Shown: in pieces, positions 51,602 through 62,249 of the stretch
How positions within the stretch are numbered: the stretch's first letter is position 1
Layout of the letters: each line of letters starts with the position of its first letter
Source: Copromyces sp. CBS 386.78
Lineage: Eukaryota; Ascomycota; Sordariomycetes; Sordariales; Sordariaceae
Reading direction: 5' to 3'
NCBI GenBank assembly: GCA_030685235.1
Contig: MU839138.1
Coordinates: 124,001-188,000 of the forward strand
DNA: 64,000 nucleotides
Program-made: the position numbers and the translations under genes
The notes under the pieces: model-generated
Told to the model about the DNA's origin: nothing
The model's database searches: none
Seen by the model: only the letters and a program-made list of their open reading frames with translations

Positions 51602-52104
51602 TCCTTTCGACTAACGATTATCCCCTCTCCGGCTTAATAATCCTTACTAATAGGAAGAGGCTAATAATTCTACGAAAAGTCGTTACTATACTAATTTTCC
51701 GCTTTAGGTCCGTATTATTTTTCTCTTAGAATTACCGTAGGTATTCTATAACTTATTCTTCGACTTTAGGATAACCATCGTTTTCTAACGACCTAAGTAA
51801 ATTCCGAATATTCTTATTCGGTCGGCCGTATATATCCTCGGCTTTAACTTTAGCTTTAAAGCAATCGGAATATTAGCTTCTAAAATCGTAGTAAATTAAA
51901 ATATTATTAATAACGATATTGCCGAAAATAACTTCCTAACTCTTTTTAGGGAACGGTACCCTAGCGTAAATACCGACGATTAAGGCTAGGGAAATATTAG
52001 GGTAACCGATTTAAACGGCGGTAGCTATAGCGGCAGCTAGGACTTTACTTATAGTATTAAAAAGGACGATAACTATATTAAACCTCCCGATCCGCCTATC
52101 CTTC

Positions 52105-52138
<34 letters not shown>

Positions 52139-53099
52139 AAAGGAAGTAACGTCGGAAAAGCGATAGCGCCGATAGGATTTAACTAAGGCGACGGTTCCTT
52201 AAATTCTTAAGGCCGAAAATACGATAGCAGGCAATTTTAATAGATATTTAAAAAAGCTAATTATTTTTTAGTAATTATATTAGCAATTACTAATTATTAA
52301 ATAATATAATTTAAATATTTTAAGTAATACTAAGTAAATATTTACTTAATTATCCTCCGCGTCCGTTCCGTAGTTATAACCCCGAAAATAATAGAGCGGT
52401 AGAAGTATAACCGGATAATAATTACCGAAGCCGAATAATTCGTAATAGCTTCCAACGCTTTAATTTTTAAATTAAATAGTATTATTTTTCAAACTTCATC
52501 GGGGACTATTTTATTAACGTATTAATTAATTTAAAATTTAATTTAATAGAATTTATACTTTTAACGTATATATAATACTATATTATATATTAAAATTCTT
52601 AATTCCTTAATTACATTTCGTACCTTCTCCTTATTTAATTATTCGGAATTCTTATAAAAGGTTTTTACAACGATATTTTTTAAGCTTCTATTGTCTTTAA
52701 TAGTAGATTTATATATTATTAGCGCTACCCTAAGGAAATTATTGATATTTAAAAAAATAATAGCCGCCGCTTTAAATTATCGAAGCGCGATAGCCTTTAA
52801 TCTACTAATTAAATACTTTTCTATTAAGGTATAAATTTTTATATAAGTTAAAAGGGCGTCCGCTACCGGTTTATTAATATTAATTCTATATCCATCTATT
52901 TTTAACCTATTAAAACTACTATACTTATATTATAACCGTACGTTATAATTAAAATAATATAAATAATATACTATTATATAGACAAATCGAAAATTATTAT
53001 TTAAGAGGTTAATCTTTCCTTCTTATACTTCCTAAATATAATATTAATTTAGTATCGTTACTAGTATATAGATTATCATTAGCTTTAAAACTTCCGCGG
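51602..53099. repeat. RIP-eroded AT-rich DNA with a TA microsatellite
   Basis: Contains an alternating TA run at about 52,107-52,136. The sequence just before it (51.7-52.1 kb) is less AT-rich but has no followable gene. Confidence 0.55.
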
Positions 53100-53400
53100 C
53101 AAGCTATAGAGAAGAATTCGGACTACGTACATACGATGGCCCTGTATACATGGTATTCCCGGTGCTATTGGGTGTCTGGAGTGGAAAACGGCGCTCGGTA
53201 GGCAAAACGGCAGATTGAAGGAAGAGGATCCGGTTGCGGAAGTCAATGTCGCACGTGAAGAAATAAACCGAAAGACACACTACTTCGCAGAAAGAGAATA
53301 TACGTTGCATTAAAAAGGATGTGTATAGGAGACGCTCGTATGTGGATGTAATAAGACGCGGTAGCCGTATCAATTCGAAATCCAACCGAAAAGCTCTGTG
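53100..53400. other. 300-bp normal-composition island
   Basis: Sharp-edged island with ordinary CA/TG content inside RIP DNA. The minus strand is open for 93 codons (53,104-53,385) but begins with TTG and shows no recognised domain. It may be a unique, non-duplicated remnant that RIP did not touch. Confidence 0.4.
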
Positions 53401-54138
53401 GAGCGGATTTGGAATATAACTAATAGAGGTAAATATTTAAATATCCTTAATTATAAGCCGGATAAATATAATATATTCGGGGTAGATAAAGAAGTAAATA
53501 AGGAGTTCGGTAAGGCGAGGGGGATTAAATGGATAATAATAAAGTAAAAATAGGGCTATTCGTTTTAATATATCGATATATAACCCGAATATTAAATCCA
53601 AAATATAACGAAGTCGGCCGCAATTATTATCCTAAATAATAATTACTTCTAAATTAGGTTAAATAATATAATAATTAAAATTAAGGGACGTAGACTAAAA
53701 AAATACCGGAATAAAACTTTTATTATTTAGTAGCTTAAAATAAATATCGTTCGGGAGCCTAAGGGCGGAAATTAGGATTAAAATTAATTGAAAGAAAATT
53801 TGGACGTAAAATAAATATACGTACTAAAAGTAATGCTTTATAGCAAATTAAAATTATTATTAAGATAGCTACCCGCCAATTCTAAACTTTAATCGTCCAA
53901 AATAGGAGAATAAAATAATACTAAATCGTTAGCATATTAACGTTTATAGTCTAAGTTTCGTATTGGAGAATATACTATAGTTTTGTATAGTAATAGAGGA
54001 TAACCGCCCGATAATTATATATAATTGAATCGATTAGCCGCTTCGGCTATAGTAGAGCTTTTAGAAGTCGTAATAGTAGTCCGAATGTGCTAGTCGTAAG
54101 GCGGATAAGAAGAGAGAGGAAAAATAAACGAATTGAGC
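53401..54138. repeat. RIP-eroded AT-rich DNA, nothing recognised
   Basis: RIP composition. It may contain the eroded 3' part of the pseudogene that follows on the minus strand. Confidence 0.5.
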
Positions 54139-54566
54139 TTATACTTTTACCCGAATTATTACCGGATTAAAATATATAGTAAATTTATCGATAATAGATA
54201 GAATAGTTATATAATCGAATAAAATTCTATATTGCTCCCCTTTTGGAATTAGAGGAGTGATTTGAGGGCTAACCAAAGTCGGTAGTCGTATTAGGTTGAA
54301 GCAAAGGCTAAGAGACCGTCGAATAGGCAAACTGTGTATAGAAGGCACGGGCGGATTAGCGTTGGCTTCGAACTCGACAGATCGGATATAAGCAAGGTCG
54401 ATCAATAAGTACAGAGAGGTAGTTTTCGCGTGGTTTGTGAATCGGACGGTTCCAACCAGAATAAAGGCTGCTTTTGGGAGTAGGATAGAAGTATCGACAT
54501 GGAGTTGAATCTTCAAGTCGGATATCATACTCAACTCTCTACCTCGAGAATTTTGATAAGCTCTCG
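54139..54566 (-). pseudogene. Diverged, partly RIPed relative of the gene at 55,990-57,943
   Basis: The minus-strand frame aligns over about 115 residues with exon 56,522-57,167 of the neighbouring gene. SDLKIQLHVDTS matches SELKVELHVDTS, IRSVEFEANANPPV matches IRSIELEANVNPPI, FNLIRLPTLVSP matches FVITQPPRFVSL, and FTIYFNPV matches LTIYLDML. Spacing between the blocks is conserved. It is open to 54,139 but lacks the Ser/Asp-rich N-terminal part and the coiled-coil C-terminus, and its 3' end runs into AT-rich DNA. No valid start codon in a good context. Probably an ancient duplicate. Confidence 0.65.
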
Positions 54567-55255
54567 TAATAGTTCGGTCTCGCCGTTACCTAGGTATATA
54601 CGTTATGGTCGTTATGGTCTGAGTACCGAACAGCGGAAGATCCTACACAACCAAGGCTATCGTTAAGTCATCCTCCTTACTACCGACAGACAGGTCGTCC
54701 TGGCCGACCTTAACGTAGACCAATTACTCGAATCCTTGGCCTATAGTAAGAAGGATCGAAAACGCTTTTATTAAGTACCGAAGCGTCGGTTTCATAGCTT
54801 ACACCTACTTGTTGGAAGCGTGTTCTGCCACTGGAAAAGGAAATATTCAAGATCCCGGACACGGTAGTATATGCCTTTAACGACGCCCCGGCCCGATAGA
54901 CCGACACTTATACCAAAGAAGTATTTAATAAGCACGTCGCCAATCCGCCGGAAGACATACTAGGACGATATCGACGTGTTCAGTATCTTACTCGATAAGT
55001 AGCATCATATTCAAAAACTAGCATACAAAATCGGGAGCCAGTTTCTCCAATAAATGCCATTAGAATAGTGTTAACTTCCTGGAGCAGCTGTAGGAAAGCA
55101 GCTGGAACGGAAGAAGAGCTTCGCACGCTCGATAGGAAGGGGGCCTTACCACTTTACACTAGCCCAAAACGAAGGGGAGGAGCTCTGTTAATGAGGCCGG
55201 ATTAGATTTGTAAAACGATTGTAAGGTATTGCTCCGAAGCCTCGTATAAAGACCA
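54567..55255. other. Normal-composition DNA with fragments of coding text, unresolved
   Basis: The plus strand shows protein-like pieces in more than one frame: RRIENAFIKYRSVGF (about 54,745-54,800) and, in another frame, IPDTVVYAFNDAPAR followed by TDTYTKEVFNKHVANPPEDI (54,850-54,960), interrupted by TAG. Together they suggest a frameshifted or intron-split dead gene on the plus strand. No domain recognised. Confidence 0.3.
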
Positions 55256-55260
55256 AAAAT

Positions 55261-55370
55261 TGAACAGAGTGGGATTCCAACCAACCCACGCCCCTTTTGA
55301 GACTAGGTACGAGTTGGATTCATAAAGGGAAACCTAAACGTAGCGCTATAGACCGCTCGGCCATCTGTCT
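55261..55370 (-). tRNA. tRNA-Leu-like gene with an intron, apparently RIP-damaged (anticodon TAG)
   Basis: The minus strand has an intact A box (TGGCCGAGCGG), a near-perfect B box (GGTTGGAATCC, where G replaces C56), a T stem GTGGG/CCCAC, a long variable arm (TCTC-AAAA-GGGG), acceptor strands AGACAGA and TCTGTTC with discriminator A, and a TTTTT terminator immediately downstream. The anticodon loop TTTAGGT (anticodon at 55,334-55,336) is followed by an intron of about 20 nt before the 3' anticodon strand CGTAC. Three imperfections fit RIP: A1 opposite C72, C12 opposite A23, and anticodon TAG from CAG. Probably a tRNA-Leu(CAG) pseudogene; a functional tRNA-Leu(UAG) is less likely. Confidence 0.7.
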
Positions 55371-55578
55371 AATTCGACGGTTAAGCTTTAGTATTCAATC
55401 TATATTGTATTTTTTAACCCTACCACGTAATTAAAAAGACCCGTTTCCTATCCTTCCCACTCCCATAGTCGTAGATATGCAAATATATCACCTAACTAGT
55501 AGTTAGGTCGGTAACGACCAGCGAATCCCAGGTATAATATATCAAGTTTTTTCTTTTTATTATTTGATACGTTTAGAA

Positions 55579-55989
55579 TTATTGTTGCCCTTGCAAGGCT
55601 GCGATGTACTAGGGGCCACCAGAATCTACATTAGCGCCGAGCTGCGGGGACGTTTTAGCGTATATATCACCTGTTTCCTCGACCGAATCCTCCTCCTGCC
55701 CCAAATATTACCTGCTTTCTTATTCCCGTAGCCGTCGCCTATAATCTTCGACTTCGGCTTTCCACTTCTTTACAAGCTCTTATCTCGTCTCCTAATTAGA
55801 TACGTAATATATGACTGCACTCATTGGGTTATCCCTCAAATACTCTATTACCCAAACTATTTTATACGAATCGGTAGCTATCACCTGAGGATAAAACGTC
55901 GCCTAAATATATTGTACCGCAATATAAAGTCTAGTCTCGACACGTAGAGAGTCGGAATGAGAACGAGCAGCGCGAAGCGACGTCCCATC
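55579..55989 (-). pseudogene. Stop-ridden in-frame continuation of the neighbouring gene
   Basis: Directly after the TAG at 55,990-55,992 the same frame goes on as clear protein text for 136 codons to a TAA at 55,579. It reads RVETRLYIAVQYI, ATFYPQVIATDSYKIVWV, EYLRDNPMSAVIYYVSN, ELVKKWKAEVEDYRRRL, GQEEDSVEETGDIYAKTS and YIAALQGQQ. Six internal stops are all TAA or TAG, consistent with CAA/CAG. The segment resembles an ordinary globular then acidic C-terminus. It shows that the gene was formerly longer and that RIP reached into its 3' third, or alternatively that it is the tail of a separate dead gene in the same frame. Confidence 0.6.
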
Positions 55990-57943
55990 CTAGTCTGAGT
56001 CGCATCGGCAGTCAGTTTGATTATCGAGCCGTGCATTAAGCTCTTTGATGCGGGTTTCAAGCTCGGCGGTGCGTTCGGCCTCATAAACAACACGTTCGAG
56101 AGTGGCGGTGTGTCGGTCCTCTAGCTCTTTGATGCGGTGTACGAGGCGTTCGTTTCGTTTGACCATATTGCAGAAGGCGCCGGCGACGTCTTGGTAGCGT
56201 TCCTCTAGATTGCGGAAGGCGAGGACGAGGTCTTGGAACGTTTCAGGAGATGGAGGCTCTGATATACGTTGGCGTTTTAGGTCTAGAGGTCTGTTAGGAG
56301 CGCCAAGATACTGGTAGCAGGCAGGCGAATATACCAGATAGAGTGGGGGGTTGTGCCCGAGTCTTAGAGCCACTCGCCAAATAAATAGATGGGCCACTTT
56401 CATTGATGCCTTCCTGATCTATATAACGGGGCAACGGGTCGCCAGAGTGTCGACGCTTGCGGTCTAGAAAAAAGAGGTCTTAGCAGGGGCGTAGATAACG
56501 ACAGTAGTCACAGGAACCTACCGAAATGTGAGAAGTGTGCTGGACTCGCGTTGGTTTCCAGCTTTCCATCTAGAACCCTTGCGTCTTTTACGGTACCACT
56601 AGGGCCGTCGTTGGATACGGCCCCGGTCATATCCGAGTTAATAATCTGGCCGCCTGCACCCCTATATAGCCTTTGCAAGTCTGCAAGGTGTTCGTCCGTC
56701 CTCGGTCGGTTGCGGGTATCGGTGGACGAGAAAATCAACGGGAACAAGGCCAACTGATCTCGAGCCTCGGGCATAGAGAGCATGTCCAAGTAAATGGTGA
56801 GAGTTCGTACCAGAGAAAGAGCGCTCATAGCGCTAAGCAGATCTTTGGACCTTTCCTTGGGTTCCAAGGGCCGACCTCTAAGGCTAACAAAGCGAGGCGG
56901 CTGGGTTATAACGAAGCGTAGGCTGGTGAACATGTTATCCTTCAAGGCTGATATAGGCGGGTTGACATTTGCTTCGAGTTCGATGGATCGAATGACCTCG
57001 GGATATATGATCAGGAAAAGCTGGACATTGGTGGGGTTGCCGGCCTTGAGAGAAAGATGGCCACGGAGGAAGAACAGGGCGCGTTGTTCCGAAGTGTCGA
57101 CGTGCAATTCCACCTTGAGCTCTGACGTATATTGCAGACGATGGTCAACATCATCCCAAACAACCACTCCGGTTCGACCATATAGATCGATCTTGCAATG
57201 TCTTGTATCGTCGCTCGCATCCGATGCCGTCGATATATCGTCGTCGTGGAAACTGTAGACCAGTTCGTTATTACCATAATCTCATGCGGAGAGGATGGGG
57301 AGTTGTTTTGTAACGGTGAAGGGACAGTCCTGCCGCTCTTGCGGAACGGTGTAGCTGTCGAACGGGCTCCATAAACGGGAGGCAAGACAGCAGAGAGACC
57401 GTCTGCGCAAACACCGTCTGCCGAAGCAAACGGCCCCCCTGCCCGCGGCCCTGCCAAAGAACCCCAGTCCTTTCAACAAGCGTACCCGACGAGCAGGCAA
57501 CCTGATGAGTAGGATTTGGCAGGCTCTTGACTTATGGATGACGGAATTCGAGCAATAGTGCCAGCAAAGAGACGGAACGCCCGTGCATCCTGGGGGGGGG
57601 ACATATAACTCCAGGACGGGGGAAGGGGGGTGGGCATGGGAGGTGTGAACAAAACCTTGCGTCGGTGGTTATCGTTTACTGTACAACGACATAACTGTCG
57701 GCCACACCGTGACGGGTGCTCCGAGCTGCGTCGTCAGCGAGAAACAAAACCGAGTTAGTCATGCGCTGAAGCTTGATTGTAGGCATATGAAACAACTAAC
57801 TTTAGGGAGGTCGACGCGTGTGGCGCTTGATCATGGCTGTTATTATCGAGAGGGCTGGGACGTTGACGAGGTGATGGAGGGTCGGGCTGTGTCGAGTCCC
57901 CTTGAGGCTGACGAGGTGGTGCGTGGGGCAGCGAGTCCGCCAT
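55990..57943 (-). CDS. Intron-containing gene, uncharacterised fungal protein with C-terminal coiled coil
   Basis: This is the only plausibly intact gene. The start is the ATG at 57,941-57,943 in a strong context (CACCATGG) with a Pro/Ser-rich N-terminus (MADSLPHAPPRQP). Intron 1 is 57,726-57,800 (GTTAGT, branch GACTAAC, CGCAG). Exon 2 is open to about 57,473. The join from there to the next exon is unresolved; a donor GTTACA near 57,313 and the acceptor CTACAG near 57,250 are one option. The main exon ends at 56,522 and carries FHDDDISTASDASDD, IDLYGRTGVVVWDDVD, ELKVELHVDTSEQRALFFL and YPEVIRSIELEANVNPPI. Clear introns follow: 56,464-56,521 (GTAGGT...TTTTCTAG) and 56,283-56,334 (52 nt, branch CCTAAC, CTAG). 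The last exon encodes a heptad-rich coiled coil (LVHRIKELEDRHTATLERV). Stop TAG at 55,990. I recall similar hypothetical proteins in Sordariomycetes but no function. Confidence 0.6.
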
Positions 57944-58483
57944 GGTGTCCGGGTCGGGTGGGGATGCAAGCGAGGTGGTAGATGGGGTTGATTGAAATAG
58001 ATGAGATGAATGGGATAGATCTGAGTGGAGTGTGGAAAGGGATGGGATGGGAATGCCTGTTTTATGTGGTGCGACCGCAGACTAGTCATATGACGCGCTC
58101 ACCGCATCCCTTTGGCCGTAAGACCATGGATGTACAAGATATGTTTTTTTGGACATGCTCCCGTCTGCAGGCCCAGGGAGCATTTCGTGTAGGATCACTG
58201 AAATACGGTCAAAGGGATTTGAACAAGACAACGCAGCACCTTCTGCCGAGTATGACCCCGCTCGGTAAAGCAGACGATCGAACGACCGCTTAGAAGCTCG
58301 AGGGTGGATAACAGAATGTCCGGTGTCAAAATGATGGGGCTGCCTCCCTTTATTAAGCAATGTTTGTCTCGAACTTGCCCGAGAAAAACCTCGCACACCT
58401 CCCGTCTTTCACTATTGGGCCGCACTTTTCACTCCCAGATTCACCAAATTGTTACCTTAGCAATATCTACGCTACAAAAAGGG
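57944..58483. promoter_or_regulatory. Upstream region and probable 5' leader of the gene
   Basis: On the minus strand, upstream of the ATG, is a pyrimidine-rich leader ('catccctttccacactcc', 'catctatttcaatcaacccc') typical of fungal transcription start regions. Farther out, several short open frames on both strands overlap one another and none has a recognised domain. No divergent gene is called. Confidence 0.4.
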
Positions 58484-59178
58484 AACGCATCGACGAAACT
58501 CGGCGCGCTAAGAGGGGGCTTCCCCGAGTTTGCCAACGCTTCGACAGAGGTCGTTCTAAGCTCTTATTGTCGTGGGTCCAAACGATGACTTTTAGTGAGC
58601 ATTTGCCTCTGGCGCGAAGTTGATGCCAAGCTTGGGGTCTTGGCTTCTTGGCTTGAACGCATACGGTCGGTCGATTTATCCTGCTCGCCTTTTCACACAG
58701 TGATGCTGCATGCCCCCAAACTTGTGGTGAGTGTCCCGTATCAGGTCCGGGGTTTATCTCCTTTCCATCCTCCAATCACGCATGGATTCTCAACCGGTCA
58801 ATAAATAAGCCAACGATAAGAGATGGCATGTGCAGCTGGCCCCCACACCCTCCCCGAGATGGAGGTGTGCTTTAACTTGGAAGTATTGAGCTGGTTCGCT
58901 CGTCTGGGGTATATCCACTGCAAGCTGCTGCAAGCCACGCCTGAAATACAAGAAAATGTTCGCCAATCACCTCACCTCATATCCGGGCGCCCCTCACCAC
59001 TTCCATTGCGTTCCATCCCAAGTGGATCGCTTTTACTTGCAACGGAAAGGACACTCAAGGCCCGGGCCGGGCATGAAAGTGCTGGTGGGACCCGATAGAT
59101 GGAGGGCTGGCGGGGTTGAAAAGGTGGGCACAAAACCAAAAGCCCCCTCTTGGCGCGCCGAGTTTCGTCGATGCGTTA
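58484..59178. repeat. 37-bp inverted repeat pair bounding 695 bp of normal-composition DNA
   Basis: 'aacgcatcgacgaaactcg...' at 58,484-58,521 and its reverse complement at 59,142-59,178 differ by one T/C. Flanking and interior sequences beyond the arms do not match. This fits terminal inverted repeats of a small non-autonomous DNA transposon, though no target-site duplication could be found and no transposase is encoded. It is in normal-GC DNA, so it is recent or escaped RIP. Confidence 0.6.
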
Positions 59179-59614
59179 CAAGATGATGCGGCCCAACCGT
59201 GCAGCGAGGCTCGCGCGCCTTCAAATTGAAGTGGGTACATAAAAGTGGTGTCAAGATGGCCGTGTCATTAAAGTGTCTTGATATTTGCGTGATCATGATC
59301 ATTGACTTTGGCGTTTTGATTGTCAAGTGATGAGGCTGATTTGTTGATGGGGAGTTGGCTGCCTGGAGTGCCAAGCAATGTTGGACGCCAAACGGGATGT
59401 ACCGCTGCAGGCCAAGTGGCTCGACCCACTAGCATTTGTGCGTTCCATCTTTAACAGAGAAAGCAGAGATCGACGAAGAAACTTGGTAGTGACCGCACAC
59501 TCTTTTCATAGATGAGCCGACAAGTGGATCCAGAATGAGCCAATCACACCCCAATTTCAAACGAGCAGCGCAACTTGCAGACAAGTAGTGTAATCTGGTC
59601 TGACTGGGACTCAT
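59179..59614. other. Normal-composition intergenic DNA, nothing recognised
   Basis: Ordinary dinucleotide use. Overlapping short frames on both strands, none convincing. Confidence 0.4.
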
Positions 59615-59691
59615 CTACAAAGATATTGGCGGCTGCGTCAGCAGTGTGTTGCGAGCCAATCTCTATGGGTATGATATGCCACGATGAAGGG

Positions 59692-59770
59692 GAAGAAGTA
59701 GGTCAAGGCAAGTAGATGAAGAAGGTAGGTTAAGGCAGGTGGATGAAGGAGGTAGGTCAAGGCAGACAAG
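59692..59770 (+). repeat. Three-copy 27-bp tandem repeat
   Basis: Units of the type 'gaggtaggtcaaggca(a/g)g(t)(a/g)gatgaag' repeat three times, and a variant recurs at 62,255-62,310 inside the other copy of repeat F. Confidence 0.75.
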
Positions 59771-59905
59771 TGAAAAGTCGGGCTTGTGCATACGTTAAAT
59801 GGAGTTGGCATCAAATCCTAGAGCTGTGGTTGGCTTGTCGAACGCCGCCAAATTGCAGGCGTCTTCCTGTTCCGCAGCCCTGCCCCGTATACATCTCTCT
59901 CAGCC
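59700..59905 (+). repeat. Dispersed repeat family F, unmutated copy
   Basis: Aligns almost gap-free with 62,250-62,440. This copy retains TGTGCATAC, TGGAG, GGCATC and CTGTGG, where the other has TATATATAC, TAGAG, GGTATT and CTGTAG. This is the best internal reference for the direction of mutation in this genome. Confidence 0.8.
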
Positions 59906-60016
59906 AATCGACTCGTCTACAAAGGTATTGGCGGCTACGCCAACAGTGTATTGCAAGCCAACTACTATGGTTATGACATTCCAGGATGGAAGGGAAGAGG
60001 TAGGCTAATATAGGCA

Positions 60017-62249
60017 GGAACAGGTCTCTCGTGAAATGTATCCCGAAGAATTGGAGAAGTAGTCTAGGGTAACTGGCATGTATCCCAAAACTTCGTGTGT
60101 CTGAGACGGTGTGATGACTGAGGGTAGAGCAAGCGCCCCCATCTTATTATTCGCGGAAATTTCAAGTGGCCGAACGTTCACGCATCCATACAAATTCAGG
60201 TAGCAACCGTCTCATTTAGGTGTCCAGCTAAGGACATTTCTTTTTAGAAGCGGGGCATTCTAGACCTAGAGACTTCAGGGCGCCAATTAATAAATTCGAC
60301 TTAGGCGAAGGCCGTAGTTTTCTATTATAGAGTCTATAAGGTTAGTAATAGCGGCCTAATAATTTATACTACTTATAGGGCTATAGCGCAAATAAAGCTC
60401 AACTTTTCAACTTTTCCCGAATATTACAAACGATATAGTTACAAAAGACAAAACTAAACATATTAATTCTATATTTATAGTAGAATCAAAAAATAAAGAA
60501 AAAAAAGAGGGAAACGTACAAAGGCGCGCCTAGCGCCTAAAATTTCAACCTAAGGCCTAAATAACCGGTATACGCAATATAATATTACGTATATATTCCG
60601 CTATACTAAGACTTATCCGGCAATATTATAATACTGAATATCGTTCGTTATACAGTATTATAACTTCTAATCCTCCTTTAATTTTAACCCTCTAAAGTCC
60701 AATCGCCTTCCTCTATATTAGAATTAAAGTCGAAATTATTATTTTCTTCTTCGCTATTTATCCGATCAAATTTATTTTATAATAATTCTATAATTTTCTC
60801 CTAATTATTTTTAAAAACCTTTACTACAATCTAATAATAATAAATTTCCAATTCCTTATCTAACGTTTTACTATTTATTTACTTACTTTATTTATAAATA
60901 AATTCTTAACCTTTATATAATCGTAATAATATTTAATTACAAAATCTTCTATTATTTTAACAATTTATAAAGAAAATTCATAGCTAGGGTAAATAAGGAT
61001 AAAAGGTAAAACGAAAATAATTCTATTTAATCCAATTATAATATACGTAAATATACCCACAATACCCATAACCGTAGTAATAGTAAAACTTATAACTCCC
61101 TTACCTATAATCTTTTTAATAATTTAAAATTACTAAATTAGCGCTTCAAATATAATTATAATAGTAAAAGGGGCAATTATAGGAATAAAAAACTTTTTAT
61201 TTATATTTATATCCATTAAAGAAAACTTAATATAGTATTAAATTAGTAAGTCCTTTTTAAATTATAAATAAAATAAATTAATAGGGTTAATATAATTTAT
61301 TAAAATTAATATTAAATCTAAGTCTCTTAAATATTATATATATAGTTTCGTTTCTAAAATATTAAAGAATTTATCGATTATAAATACGTAATCGGAATTA
61401 AATTTAAATCCAAAAGTCGGAAAAAGAAAACGAATATATATAGAATAGTATAATATCTATTCCTATAAGGGTCTTAAAGAATTAACAACTAATATATCCA
61501 AATCTAATAATATAAGGATAAAATATAAATACAATAATAAAGTAACTAAAAATCGGGGGATATTTTAAACTTTTATCTTAAAATACAATCCGTAAAGAAA
61601 CTCTCTTTACCTATCGCTCTATATTAAATAAAATACGACGTTTTCAACTATAGTAAATTAATATATAAAAAGCCCTTTCAATTATCTATACCGTACCACT
61701 ACTATTATTTGCGGTAGTTATTATACAAACGCTCGCAAATATTAGATAGTTGCGCTATCAGGAGAAATATAAAGTCGGCTAAACAAATTGCATTAGCATC
61801 GATACAACTTGGGATAGGGATTTGACGACAAGCATCCTACTACCTTATCTAAGTAATTTAGGTTTCTCTCTCCTTTTTTTTTTATTCGGAAGACACCTTC
61901 TCCGGCGACTTACCATCTTCGACAATCACCCGTAACTATTTCGAGGAAGGCTCCGAAATTTCCCTACTTCGCTAAATATACGTTCGCATTACTACCGGTA
62001 GTTGTTATAATTACGGATGTCCCACTCTCCGGAGGTATAGTTCAATAGCGTAGTCGCAAATTGTAGGAGAAGGTTAATTAAGCCGTTGGTTCCGATAGAC
62101 TTCGGTAAATATTTCCCCTAGTTTGTGTTCTCGGTCTTTTAAAAATTTATATAATAATATTACGTTAGTTCAGGGATTCTTCCCGGATACTAGGGGCTCG
62201 TTAATATTGGATTTTACCGAGCGACGAATAGTTGGACTAATAAAGTAGG
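60017..62249. repeat. Normal-composition tail, then RIP-eroded AT-rich DNA
   Basis: Ordinary composition to about 60.28 kb, then strong RIP bias to about 61.75 kb, then intermediate. No followable gene; a 62-codon minus-strand frame at 60.0-60.2 kb has no recognised domain. Confidence 0.5.

Larger units (their letters stand above)
59615..60016 (+). repeat. 95-bp direct repeats 303 bp apart
   Basis: 'ctacaaagatattggcggct...' (59,615-59,710) and 'ctacaaaggtattggcggct...' (59,918-60,016) are colinear to 'taggtcaaggca' and 'taggctaatataggca'. Between them lies repeat F. The arrangement resembles a small element with terminal direct repeats. Confidence 0.75.

Noticed and set aside
53104..53385. 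93-codon minus-strand open frame
   Set aside because: Begins with TTG, no domain, no introns, and it fills a 300-bp island cut off on both sides; kept only as an island description.
56551..57258. Plus-strand open frames opposite the main exon
   Set aside because: They are antisense shadows of the minus-strand gene, which has consensus introns and a conserved relative.
57709..59374. Many overlapping open frames of 60-113 codons on both strands
   Set aside because: Except for the exon at 57,801-57,943, none has a good start context, splice structure or recognised domain. Normal-GC DNA yields such frames by chance.
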